From the NCBI GenBank assembly GCA_032718475.1, contig JAUCBJ010004982.1:1-52606 (forward strand): a stretch of DNA of 52,606 bases. The letters are read 5' to 3'. The notes under the pieces are model-generated. The model was not told the origin of the DNA and did not search any database. It was given only the letters and a program-made list of their open reading frames with translations. A program made the position numbers and the translations under genes. Below are positions 42,807 through 52,606 of the stretch, piece by piece (position 1 is the stretch's first letter; the number at the start of each line of letters is the position of its first letter). Source of the DNA: Nemertoderma westbladi. Taxonomy: Eukaryota > Xenacoelomorpha > Nemertodermatida > Nemertodermatidae.

Positions 42807-44110
42807 ACTACCAGACTACTCGACAGCCAGAAAAAGCTATTAAATGATATTGCTGCAAAGACTATCTGGGAAGATATTGGGTGGAATAGCGAAATATGTG
42901 AATCTAATGATCTTAAGCGTCCAGAAGACAACGAGTTCCATAGCTAGGAAGAAGCTTTTCAATATATTAGTAGATTTTAGTAAAGCTTTTGACCGAATTT
43001 CATGTGTTAAACTGTTAGCAAAACTACTTACACTGGGTTGCGGCAGCCATATGATAAATACGTATTATCTCTAACTACAATCGGACTGCTGCATTGCAGC
43101 TGCACATGAGAAGCTATGCTGTCTTAAAAAAAATATTTTGACACTACCATTCAATCGACAATTGGCAAACCCAATGCAGCATGCATTAAGAATGATATGC
43201 CAGCTTATCAACAAATTTGCACCGCCACAACTACCTATCCACCATGGCTTTTGCGAGATTATCCGCCTCTTCAAGGCCAGTGTCCTTTAAGATGCGTCTC
43301 AAGAAAGTCATGGGCTGTCAACCATGCCTATTCACTCCATGGGGCCGCCAAAGAACAAGATTGTGCACAGGCTGGACCTCTCGGCGAAAGCAATGCCTTG
43401 CAAAGCGGATGCGGCTTTGTTCAAGTATCAAGCTTGGGGGAACCAATGAGACACTTCCAATGTTATATAGTGTCTGGTTGGAGATGTGTGTATTGTACTT
43501 TGTACGAACCATTGCATACTGATGTGATTGCGCAATGATTTCCTCAGGAATCATTGCACAACTTATATTGATAGTAACAATGTGTTGGCAAGCTGTATTT
43601 TTCGAGGTGTTATTATTATACGTTTATTATATAGGAAGGGATCTAGGGGTCTTAACCTCGAATGATAAGTTTATTATCGTACGTGTCCCGCACTTTACAG
43701 TGAAATGTCACACACTTTACATGACTTTGCTGCACTTAAACTACTCCCCTGTTTCATTGATGTTACCTACCATCTTACTAAAGGCTAATTTATTTTCCCT
43801 ACATATCTAGGAACATCACGGAACAAAAGTTTTCCCACTAACTTTACCCAATTCGCTGAACTTTAGCAATGAATTTGACAGTTGAGAATTTCACTTTCGT
43901 ACGCGTCCCGCACTTTACAATTTTTTGAAGCAATAATTCTGAGACATAGACTGCTGCCGGTTTTCCAAACTGCTTTTTTTTACTGAACCGATAATTGGTT
44001 TTTCTAAGAAACACAAGCATTATACTATTTTAGTTCATTTTCATGATGTACAGTGCTAAAGTATGCACAAAAAGTCGTACGAATGTCCCGCACTTTACAT
44101 GGAATGAGCC
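42807..44110. repeat. Second copy of the duplicated downstream segment
   Basis: This corresponds to 34520-35816, with scattered substitutions and small indels such as an extra cgt near 43620. It holds the same RT relic, inverted LINE relic and three GTCCCGCACTTTACA motifs. Homology stops at ggaatgagcc in both copies. Confidence 0.9.
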
Positions 44111-45025
44111 TATAGTGTGGCAATGTAGATGCAGTAGTTGCACCCGACCAGCCGGAAACTCGGAGCAATAGGCCTACTGCTTGTACAATGCGTGTCAATT
44201 TCAACACCGCCGGGCACTGGGTGATGGCAGAGTGAGATTAAAAAACCGGATTATTTCATCCTTGGTTACGGTTAGTCCAGTTTGCCCGTAGCGGCAGCGA
44301 TACCGAAAGTCGAGGTCAACAGACAGAGGCGGCCTTGGTGGTGAGTTGTTTGATTTCAATTCCAACACTTTTCTGGGCAGCTGGGTAGACTCTGGTAGTG
44401 GGTACCTGATCTTAAAATGCCGGTCAGCTGGTTAGTCCGCATAACTTCCATTGTTGCAGTTGCCGAGTCGATGGATGGTTGGTAGGGGTAGGCCTATTGC
44501 TATTGTTGTATTGGCAGATTGGTATGTACATCTACATCTGATTATACCAGTTGCCGGTGCCGTCGGTCGTACCAATTACCAATACATAGTCTTTAATTAA
44601 TATATTTAACCGTTACAGCGTTAACAAGAGTAGAAACCGCAAACGAAGAAATTAATTTTCTGCCGTAGTTCAGTACCGGTCTGCCGGTACCGTACCGGTA
44701 GTTCTGTAGTTGGCAGTTGCTACCAGTCCGGTTCTACAGTCTGACACTGACAGTAGTAGGGCGGTACGGCGCCAACGGACCCTCTAATCTAATTCAGGAC
44801 CGCAGTCCAGCACTCCGGATTCCGCACTGCAGTGCATAGCATGGCAGCATGGCTAATTAGGGCCTACAGAATTAGGCCTGTTCTGTAGGCTACCAGTATA
44901 CGTGATCTATAATCACTGCACCGGTACCGCGGTACCAGTCAGCCAGTACCGTAAAACACCGAATACAGTATGGTATTGCAGTATTGCTGTATTGTCTGAT
45001 TGCAGGATTCCTAATTCAGGGATTG
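44111..45025. other. Non-coding DNA rich in ACCGGT palindromes
   Basis: No gene is seen. It is richer in GC than the rest and contains many ACCGGT, GGTACC and AGGCCT palindromes, especially at 44560-44960. Confidence 0.6.
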
Positions 45026-45751
45026 TGTCAAGAAATATATGAAATAAATTCAAAAGAATATAAAAGGTCAGTTACCTAGAAAAATACAATCATGCTTTCT
45101 TCACACAAAAATGTCAATTCAGTTCCCACTGATGCGAAAATAGACCACCAAGGGATAAGACACTCCGAGCTATAACTATACTGGAACCCCAAGAGAGTTT
45201 TTTACGACTAAAATCAATAAATAACATACAATCATACGGTAGGTAGACTTTACTTTAAGTGGCTTATTGAATAACCCCCACCAATAGTTAGAGATGCCAT
45301 GACAAATTATTTTCGCTTCATGGCATTTGAATTAATTTCTAGGAGATATTTAAGACAACATTTAGCCATTCAACCTTAACAAGTTACCTAACTCTAAGAT
45401 AGGCAAACTGATTTTTTTGTATAAAAGGAAAACTTTGGATAGAGAGGGGAGGGTTTTTATGATTAAGAGTTTTAGTTCATGGTCCTATTATTTTAGTCCA
45501 GGGGTCTGGACTAGTGTATAGTTTGCATGTACAGTATATATATTTTGAGAGGATCCAATTGATAATATTAAACTGAAGTAAATGATCGGCTTTATATTAA
45601 ACTTTATTGTGTTTTTATTTGCAACATCATTAATTCTCTCAGGAGGGAATACTCTCACTGAGGGCGAACTAGCGGTCGGCTCAACCCAAATTACCACTAC
45701 ACACCCACAGCTCAGCGGGACCACGATAATAAACTTACTGAGCTCGTGACA
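45026..45751 (+). repeat. 5' LTR, 726 bp
   Basis: It starts TGTCAAGAAATATATG and ends CGTGACA, the usual TG...CA form, with the primer-binding site directly after it. A TATA box (tataaaagg) lies at 45420-45428. Only the first 355 bp are present at the 3' end of the element. Confidence 0.85.
45420..45428 (+). promoter_or_regulatory. Probable TATA box of the LTR
   Basis: gtataaaagg lies in the middle of the LTR, a normal place for the U3 promoter. It falls in the part missing from the truncated 3' LTR. Confidence 0.55.
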
Positions 45752-45770
45752 TGGAGGTCCCACCGAGATT
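45752..45770 (+). other. Primer-binding site, tRNA-Gln type
   Basis: TGGAGGTCCCACCGAGATT begins at the base after the LTR. From memory of animal tRNA-Gln, this is complementary to its 3' end (CCA plus acceptor stem and T arm). Its position confirms the LTR boundary. Confidence 0.75.
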
Positions 45771-45855
45771 TTGATGCTGCGAATAGATGCTAAAGATACT
45801 GATTATAAGTTATAAGTTTAACTGTGACAAATATTAAAAAGAAACTACAGTATCA

Positions 45856-48375
45856 ATGGCTTCAAACAATAGGGAGAGGGGGGAAAGTGAATCGGACGTA
45901 GAAAACGAATCACCGACAATTTCATTTCGAAGAAGTGGAGGGACAGAGTCACCTACAGCCATATTCAGTCGTGATGGAAGAAGATTTGTTGAAACAACAA
46001 CAGTAACTCAGCGAGGATAAATCAATGAAGAAAATGTATACAGTAAGTACCCGAGCTATGAGCAAAGCAGAATTACAAATACAAATAAAGTAAATAATAA
46101 TAGGCCTAGTACTGGTACTAGTGCCGTACAGTATTTGGATAGGTCTAATAATAGAACATATAGGCCTAATACGAGTGGGGGCGTCCAGTATTTCGATCAG
46201 TCGTATAACGATCATGATCGTACATATCGCAATGATAATTGGAGAATACCATTACCTGAACACGAACATAATTATCTAGAATACGAGGGTAATATAGGCC
46301 TAGGACCCACCTCCAATACTATTAAGCCCCCGATATTTACTGGTCAAGATAATGATGGCGACATTGAAGTGTTTCTGAATAAATTTGAGAGAGTGGCAAA
46401 TGCTAATAACTGGAATGAACAAAAGCGGAGTCGCATTCTTCCAGCATGCCTAGAAGGTAGAGCATGTCTTTGGTTTGATCAACACGTAGCTAGATTGAGT
46501 AAATTAAATTACAGAAAATTAAGGGAGGAATTGATGGACAGATTTTTGAGTAACGAAACACAATTTGAGAAATACGGAGAATTTCTAAATATAAAACAAG
46601 AAAAATCTGAAAGAGTAGATGAATTCATGGAACGGTTACTTAAAATAGCAAGACGTGCCCTTTCTGCACAAACGCCTGATGAATTTTATCACCAAGTCAG
46701 GGATAGATTTTTACATGGCCTTCAGCCGGTATTACGATCCCGAGTTATAGAAAGAACAGGATCTTGCGATGAGATAGAAAGAGTATTATCAGAAGCCAAG
46801 AGAGTTGAGGCTACAATACGTAGTGAAAATCCAGATCTTGCGTTACCCCTTACTAGACAAGAGTTAACGACAGTATTGAAGGAGCACTTAGCAGAGGCAG
46901 ATTTAACCCGAAATCAGGTTCGAGATGTAGAGTTACGTAGGTTACAAAATGCCATTGAACAGTTGAATAGACGAGTACAAGGAGTATCTCTAGGCAGCGA
47001 CAATAGGTTTGTAGATAGGGAGATGTCTCAGGCAAGGGAGTATCAAAATAGAAACCGTTACCCCCAACATAATAGTTATAATTATGCACGAGAGCCATTA
47101 AGGGATGCTTCCCAAGTACGATGTTATCGATGTGATGGCGTTGGTCATTTAGCTCGTGATTGTGTATCTACCTTCAAAATTACAAAGGAAAGTCAGGTAC
47201 CTAGATACAGAAATAACAATTATGAAAATCAAAGACAAGTTAGTCAAGATCATCAACAAGGAACAATTACATCGATAGAATCTAATAGAAATCCTCAAAA
47301 TAAGGACCCGGTTCTTATAGTGAAAAGTAATTTGTTTGTAAGTGAGCCGACGATTACTGGGCAAGGCGAATTGATAGTTTCAGTACAAATTAACGAAACT
47401 ATGTGTCTAGGCAACATAGATACGGGCAGTAGAGTAACCATACTTACCAAACAAGTGGCAAATGAGATATTAGATTTGGAAGGCATGGAATATTGCGAAG
47501 ATAAGTTGGTAGGAGTAAATAATAATTTAATAGAAGTTTTAGGACAAGTAGAATTAGAGTTTGAATATAGAAAACAAAAGGTGTCTCTAAATGTCTACAT
47601 AGTAGATACTTTACCTATTGAGACAGGAATCATACTTGGGTTGGAATTACAGAAATATCTCGGCATTAATATTATTTGGTCTGAAATACCAACTTTACTA
47701 ACTGATCGCCCTATAGGCCTAAATATAACACGCTATCAACAAATTAATAATCAGGAAGAAAAAAGCAATTACCTACATGAGGGATTATATCAACCAAGTA
47801 AACCAGCAGATACAACAATGCCAAGGAAAGATATAGATATATCTCACTTATCTGTTACCGGTAATTTTAACGATTTTCAAGCTGACTTAGAAAGTGTTGC
47901 AGAGGAGATAGAAACAGAGGAAATTAGTTACGCGATCCAATCTGAAAGTTCTACGAGTTTACAGGATGGAGAAGAGGTAATCCTTCAAGGCTTTGATAGT
48001 AAGGCACACGAGTTGGTTGGCGAAGGAGACCGACGGGAAGGAAGTACCGAGGTAAATGAACGGGGGGAAGCTACTGAGAATTGTTCAAAAGACATTGATG
48101 ATTCAGATACAGAAGATACAAATAGGAGTGGTGACGCTAATATGACGGTAGAAATAAAAGAAATAGCTAAGGATACAAATACAGTAAAGAGTGTAAAAAC
48201 AGACACTCATGTGTATAGGGTAGTATCAAATGAGGCGTTGGTAATATTACCTCAACATGAAGTTATAATCAGAGGTAGGCCAATAGGAATTAGATTGGAA
48301 AACAAAAAGAAAAAAGAAAGAAATAAAGAAATAAAGTTCTGGAGGGTATATTTGAACCCAATGTATCCTTTCTAG
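45856..48375 (+). pseudogene. gag: gag and protease frame, with a stop in codon 55
   Basis: An ATG at 45856 opens a frame that meets TAA at 46018-46020. The same frame is then open to 48373-48375, with an internal ATG at 46135. The capsid-like region (PPIFTGQDNDGDIEVFLNKF, CLWFDQHV) is followed by a CCHC zinc knuckle, CYRCDGVGHLARDC, near 47120. The aspartic protease carries NIDTGSRVTIL near 47410 and a GIILGLELQKYLG flap/ILG motif near 47630. The knuckle binds RNA and the protease cuts the polyprotein. A long acidic, poorly conserved stretch follows the protease. After about 48330 the frame departs from the pol frame, which continues one base out of phase, so the end of this frame is out-of-phase sequence. 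The stop is probably a mutation, but starting at 46135 would bypass it. Confidence 0.8.
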
Positions 48376-49403
48376 CCCAATCGGGAGTAATGGCAGCCAG
48401 AGCTGTAAGTACAGTAAGACACGGCGAAATTACCTGCAGACTACTTAATGCAGCTAATCGAAAATTAAGAATAGGCATAGGGACTCCCCTAGGTACACTA
48501 GAACCGTATGAGGAAATTCCTGTCCTTTTTATTAAGAAATTAGAAAGTAACAGTAGTCCTACCTTAGAAGACAAGGAAAACAATATATATTCGCCAAAGC
48601 AAAAATTACCTAATTTATTAGATGACATCGAATTAGATACACCAGAACATACCACAGCCTTTAAAGAAGTTCTAGAACATAATCAAGACGTATTTTCAAA
48701 ATATGAATACGATATTGGTTTTTGTGACTTAGAACCCCACCATATAGTGACAGAGGGACAACCAATCAAGCAGAGACCTTACAGGGCGCCGTATGGACAA
48801 AGGGAATATCTTAAGAATACAATTCAGGAAATGGAAGATAATGGAATTATAGAGGAAAGCTATAGTCCTTGGAGCAGTCCAGTAGTGTTAGTGAAGAAAC
48901 CCAATGGCAAGTTACGTTTTTGCGTAGATTACAGAAAAGTAAATGCTATAACTAAAATACCACAACATCCCTTACCTAAGATAGATGAGGTTTTAGACCA
49001 GTTGGGTGGAAATGGTTGGTTTACTACTTTAGACCTGACAAGTGGTTATTGGAATATGCCGGTTGCACAAGAAGACGTTGAAAAAACGGCATTTGTCACG
49101 CAAGGAGGCCATTGGCAGTTTATAAGAATGCCCTTTGGGTTAGCAGGTGCTGCCCCTTCATTTCAAAAAATGATGTCAAGAGTACTTAAGAGATTGGAAG
49201 GAAAGATATGTTTAGTTTACCTAGATGACGTCATTATATACTCTCCCACATTCGAAAGACATCTACAAGATGTATCTGAGGTATTAGCTACTATTGCTGC
49301 AGCTGGGCTTAAGTTACGCATTACGAAGTGCCAATTTGCGAGCCAGAAGGTAGAATACTTAGGACACGAATTGAGCACACTGGGAATAACGCCCTCAAAG
49401 TAA
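48339..49403 (+). pseudogene. pol: pol: reverse transcriptase part
   Basis: In a frame -1 to gag, coding resemblance starts at about 48339 (LEGIFEPN) and is open to TAA at 49401-49403. An in-phase TAA at 48324 shuts it upstream. RT blocks are RPYRAPYGQREYLKNTIQEM, LVKKPNGKLRFCVDYRKVN, FTTLDLTSGYWNMPV, MPFGLAGAAPSFQ and LVYLDDVIIYS (YLDD at about 49217-49228). The pre-RT domain spans the frame change without loss, so the change looks like a small indel in the A-rich stretch 48300-48335 rather than a designed slip site. The frame ends in LGITPSK, where the gene continues after a further shift. Confidence 0.85.
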
Positions 49404-51675
49404 AAACAAACAAGCTGTCAGGGAATTTACAAGACCAGTGAATGTAACGAACGTTAGACAGTTTATTGGGTTAGCTTCATACTACCGACGTTTTGTGCGA
49501 GACTTTGCTGAGATAGCAAAGCCCCTTACAAATTTGCTACGTAAAGACGTAAAATTCGAATGGAGTGACGAAGTCGAAATCGCGTTTCGAAAAATAAAGT
49601 CCGTGTTAATAGAATCCCCAGTACTACGTTTCCCAATTTTAAGTAATACTGACACCAATCCGTACCGTTTACATACGGATGCTTCTTACATAGGTTTAGG
49701 GTGCATACTAGAACAGCTGCAAGACGATAAATATGTTGTTATAGGGTATGGAAGTAGAGCCCTATCAGTTTCGGAAAAGCGCTATACAGTGACAGAACTG
49801 GAAGCACTAGCAGTGTGGTGGGGAGTGAAGCACTTCCGGCAGTTTTTATTAGGGAATACTTTTGTTATTGTCACAGATCATTTAGCTTTAAAATGGCTAA
49901 TACTAAATAAAGAGAGTTCAGGAAGGCTAATTCGTTGGAGTCTAGCTCTGCAAGAATATCGCTTTACAGTAGAACACCGACCGGGCCGTTTACATGTGAA
50001 CGTAGATGCCCTTAGTAGGAATCCTGTTGGTAAGGAAGAGAGCAATGATGAGTCAGATATACCGGGACCTATTATACAAGAATTTCAAAGGGACAAAGTA
50101 AAAATTAAGGGAGCGGGGAACTCCACAGAAAGTCAAGAAAAGAGAAAGTATGCAGAAAAAGTGGACCCAGATAAACATCCAGAAATAGTAGGAGTAACAC
50201 AAGTATTAGGTAATCACGACGACTTAGTATCCAAAGAAACCTGGCTAAAAGATTTAAATAGTGACCCAACATTAGAACAATTAATAAGAATCAAAAATAA
50301 CCAACAAGGTCCTCCGATCGGAGAAGTAGAGATAAAACAAATAAATCGTTTAGCCCCACTAGTCGAAATAGATGATAAGACGGGTTGGTTGTATTTTAAG
50401 GGCCCCCGTAAACAAGAGCATTTGTTGGTTATTCCAACCACAGCCAGATCAATGATATTAAAACAATTCCCTAGCTCCTCGTTTGGAGGCCACTTTGCCT
50501 TTAAAAGAACTTACCATAAAATTAGAGAACGTTACTGGTGGCCAGAAATACGTAAAAATATTAAATCGTATTGTGGCTCTTGTTTACCTTGTCAATTAGC
50601 CAAGCGCCCCAGAACCAAATATGTTACACCATTACATCCTATACCAGCAGTCCCAGAACCATTTGATAGATGTCAAATGGATTTATTAGGACCATTTCAT
50701 GAGTCCATTAGCGGTAACAAGTACATAATGTTGTTTACTGACAGTTTAACTCGTTGGCCTGAGGCAAGGGCCATTTCAAATAAGTCAGCTCAGACTATTG
50801 CAGAAGCTTTTATAAGCGAAGTTGTATCTAGACATGGTGCCCCGAGAATTTTGTTATCAGACCAGGATAGCAATTTTATGTCATCATTATTCGAGTATGT
50901 TACTACTATGTTAGGTACGAAACATAGTAAAGCAGTGATATATCACCCACAAACTATGGGTCTCGTAGAACGTTTAAATCAAACATTAGTAACAATGCTC
51001 AGCATTTTTGTTGATGAACAACAAAATGAATGGGATAAATTTCTACCAGCTGTGCTATTAGCATACCGTACCACACAGCAAGAATCCCTGAAAGCAACTC
51101 CCTTTCAGTTGACATACGGACGTACAGCGGTTATGCCTACAGATGCTATGCTACTGGCGGCTCGAAATAATATCTCACTTAATAACTATTCTAGAAACCT
51201 GGCAGAAGTATTAAGAGTCAATCGAAAAAGGGCCGTCGACAATTTAACTATCAGTAAAGAGAGACAAGCAAGGTCGTATAACCAGCAGAACAAAACAACA
51301 TCGCCAGAATACGGAGTTGGAGATTACGTCCTTATAGAAAGAAAAAAATATCCTGCCGGATTATCACGCAAATTGTGTACGAAATATAGCAAACCATATA
51401 GAGTAATAGCCAAACTGGGAGATAATTTAGAACTCCACAGCGTAGGTCACAGAGGAAATACGAAGATAGTTCATTCTAATATGGTGAAGTTAGCGAAGTT
51501 CAGTGAAAGCCAAGGCCTATTTAATTATTCGTCAGAGTCAAGTGATCTTCCCGAAACATCGGAATCCATAGATATATGTAGTACGGAGGAGGATAGCCAC
51601 TCAGGAAGACAGGATCACCTCTATGCAAGAAAAAAAGGTCATGGGCAGGATCACAACTATGCAAAGAAAAAGTAA
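49404..51675 (+). CDS. pol: pol: RNase H and integrase part
   Basis: After a stop at 49401 and a one-base shift near 49405-49420, the frame is open to 51673-51675. It starts with the RT connection (VRQFIGLASYYRRFVRDF). RNase H follows with LHTDASYIGLGCILEQ, TELEALAVWWGVKHFRQFL and VTDHLALKWL. Integrase has its zinc motif (GGHFAFKRTYHKI, then YCGSCLPCQ). The catalytic core has Asp in CQMDLLGPF, Asp in LLSDQDSNF and Glu in GLVERLNQTL, so the DDE triad is intact. A GVGDYVLIERKKYPAG segment marks the C-terminal domain. No stop is seen. It would remove the RNA template and insert the cDNA. Confidence 0.88.
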
Positions 51676-52186
51676 AACAAATAATTTAGTAAACTAAATA
51701 AGTAAAAACAGAGAAATAATAACAGGAAATACAATATTGTTTTGTATATAGAAACGTAAATAAAAAAAAAGATATTAATTAAAGAATGCAGTAGTAATTT
51801 AGAAATAAAGTTAGATTAATTTAGATATGCTCAGGTGAAATGCTCAAAGCTCGGTGTACTTTTAATTAATACTCTGTTGTAGTTAGAAAGTTGAGTGAAG
51901 TTTATAAATTACATTATAATAACTTGTTATATGATGTGCGGTAAATGCATGAACTGATTGCTATTATAGCTTGATCTTAAAACTTATCTGTGTGTAACAT
52001 TCGTATATTTCCTATATACAGTAGAACAATGATGGTGAATGATGTAATAATTACCGATTAATGTTTTAGGGTTTAGTAGTATATTTTATTTTTGTGCATC
52101 TATTCGCCCTGCATCGTTATAGGGAAGAGAGTGAAAACAAGGTTTTCCTTTTAAAACTCGAGTCGAGTTTTCGTTAAGGGAGGGGG
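51676..52186 (+). other. 3' untranslated region and polypurine tract
   Basis: No frame of note and no envelope gene. AAGGGAGGGGG at 52176-52186 directly precedes TGCCAAG of the 3' LTR and is the expected plus-strand primer. Confidence 0.8.
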
Positions 52187-52541
52187 TGCCAAGAAATATA
52201 TGAAATAAATTCAAAAGAATATAAAAGGTCAGTTACCTAGAAAAATACAATCATGCTTTCTTCACACAAAAATGTCAATTCAGTTCCCACTGATGCGAAA
52301 ATAGACCACCAAGGGATAAGACACTCCGAGCTATAACTATACTGGAACCCCAAGAGAGTTTTTTACGACTAAAATCAATAAATAACATACAATCATACGG
52401 TAGGTAGACTTTACTTTAAGCGGCTTATTGAATAACCCCCACCAATAGTTAGAGATGCCATGACAAATTATTTTCGCTTCATGGCGTTTGAATTAATTTC
52501 TAGGAGATATTTAAGACAACATTTAGCCATTCAACCTTAAC
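52187..52541 (+). repeat. 3' LTR, truncated to 355 of 726 bp
   Basis: It is identical to the first 355 bp of the 5' LTR except at three positions I could see (T/C at base 3, tggctt/cggctt, catggcatt/catggcgtt). It stops after ttcaaccttaac, before the TATA box. Confidence 0.9.
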
Positions 52542-52606
52542 CCTATTAGTACCGGGCTATAAAATGTTGTACAAATACCGGGGGGGGGGGGGGGGTCATA
52601 TTGACC
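52542..52606. other. Unrelated flank with poly-G tract
   Basis: The sequence after the LTR break does not match the 5' LTR. It contains ACCG followed by a G run (52580-52595). Confidence 0.7.

Larger units (their letters stand above)
45026..52541 (+). mobile_element. Ty3/Gypsy LTR retrotransposon, 3' LTR truncated
   Basis: Order: 5' LTR (45026-45751), primer-binding site (45752-45770), gag-protease (45856-48375), RT (to 49403), RNase H and integrase (to 51675), untranslated region, polypurine tract (52176-52186), 3' LTR (52187-52541, incomplete). The domain order RT, RNase H, integrase is that of Ty3/Gypsy. No envelope-like frame follows pol. Three differences are visible in the 355 bp shared by the two LTRs, so the insertion is young. 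A target duplication cannot be tested because the right end is missing. Confidence 0.93.

Noticed and set aside
45373-45390. LTR of only 355 bp
   Set aside because: The tRNA-Gln-like primer site and the CA terminus at 45751 show that the 5' LTR is 726 bp; the 355-bp match reflects truncation at the 3' side.
48300-48335. Programmed -1 frameshift between gag and pol
   Set aside because: A stop in the pol frame at 48324 lies after the A-rich slippery-like bases, and the domain before RT spans the break, so a mutational indel is more likely.

Overview
The window is animal nuclear DNA. It has spliced genes with GT-AG introns, LINEs, a tRNA-derived SINE, a Ty3/Gypsy element, and dispersed minisatellites and foldback repeats. 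The palindromes TAGGCCTA and TACCGGTA recur in the non-coding DNA. From memory that resembles echinoderm or hemichordate genomes, so a marine invertebrate deuterostome is my guess, but this is weak evidence.

Three host loci are visible. (1) An intronless minus-strand gene (3780-7886) encodes a 1368-residue Ig/FN3 receptor. Its long cytoplasmic tail carries four copies of a paired-tyrosine module plus YxxM, YxN and NPxY motifs. (2) Eight clean plus-strand exons (9771-17543) encode a dynein heavy chain segment from the end of AAA2 to the Walker A of AAA3. No other dynein exon is found in the window. (3) A two-exon minus-strand gene (25793-28330) encodes a type II membrane glycosyltransferase with a DxD motif.

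Most of the rest is mobile DNA. An RTE-like LINE family (family A) appears at least seven times: 1-2955 (minus, apparently open frame), 19875-20189 plus 25056-25623 (one copy split by another LINE), 28657-29163 (minus relic), 30113-30773, 33129-34519, 36182-39945 (nearly full length, broken) and 41693-42806. An almost intact CR1-like LINE (20190-25055) sits inside the split copy. A 2.4-kb segment is duplicated in direct orientation (33406-35816 and 41693-44110). A Ty3/Gypsy element (45026 to about 52541) has a 5' LTR, a tRNA-Gln-type primer site, gag-pol with three lesions, a polypurine tract and a truncated 3' LTR.

The most unusual structures are non-coding. After one dynein exon, about 102 copies of a 20-bp unit repeat that exon's own 3' end and splice donor. 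Every consensus unit joins a pyrimidine-AG acceptor-like sequence directly to a consensus GTAAGT donor, which is the layout of a recursive splice site. Other structures are a 52-bp minisatellite with a 30-bp palindrome in each unit, a roughly 0.9-kb intronic palindrome, a 176-bp foldback of short tandem units with an 11-bp target duplication, and a 1.6-kb foldback-like element carrying a reverse-transcriptase fragment fused in frame to four 28-residue repeats.
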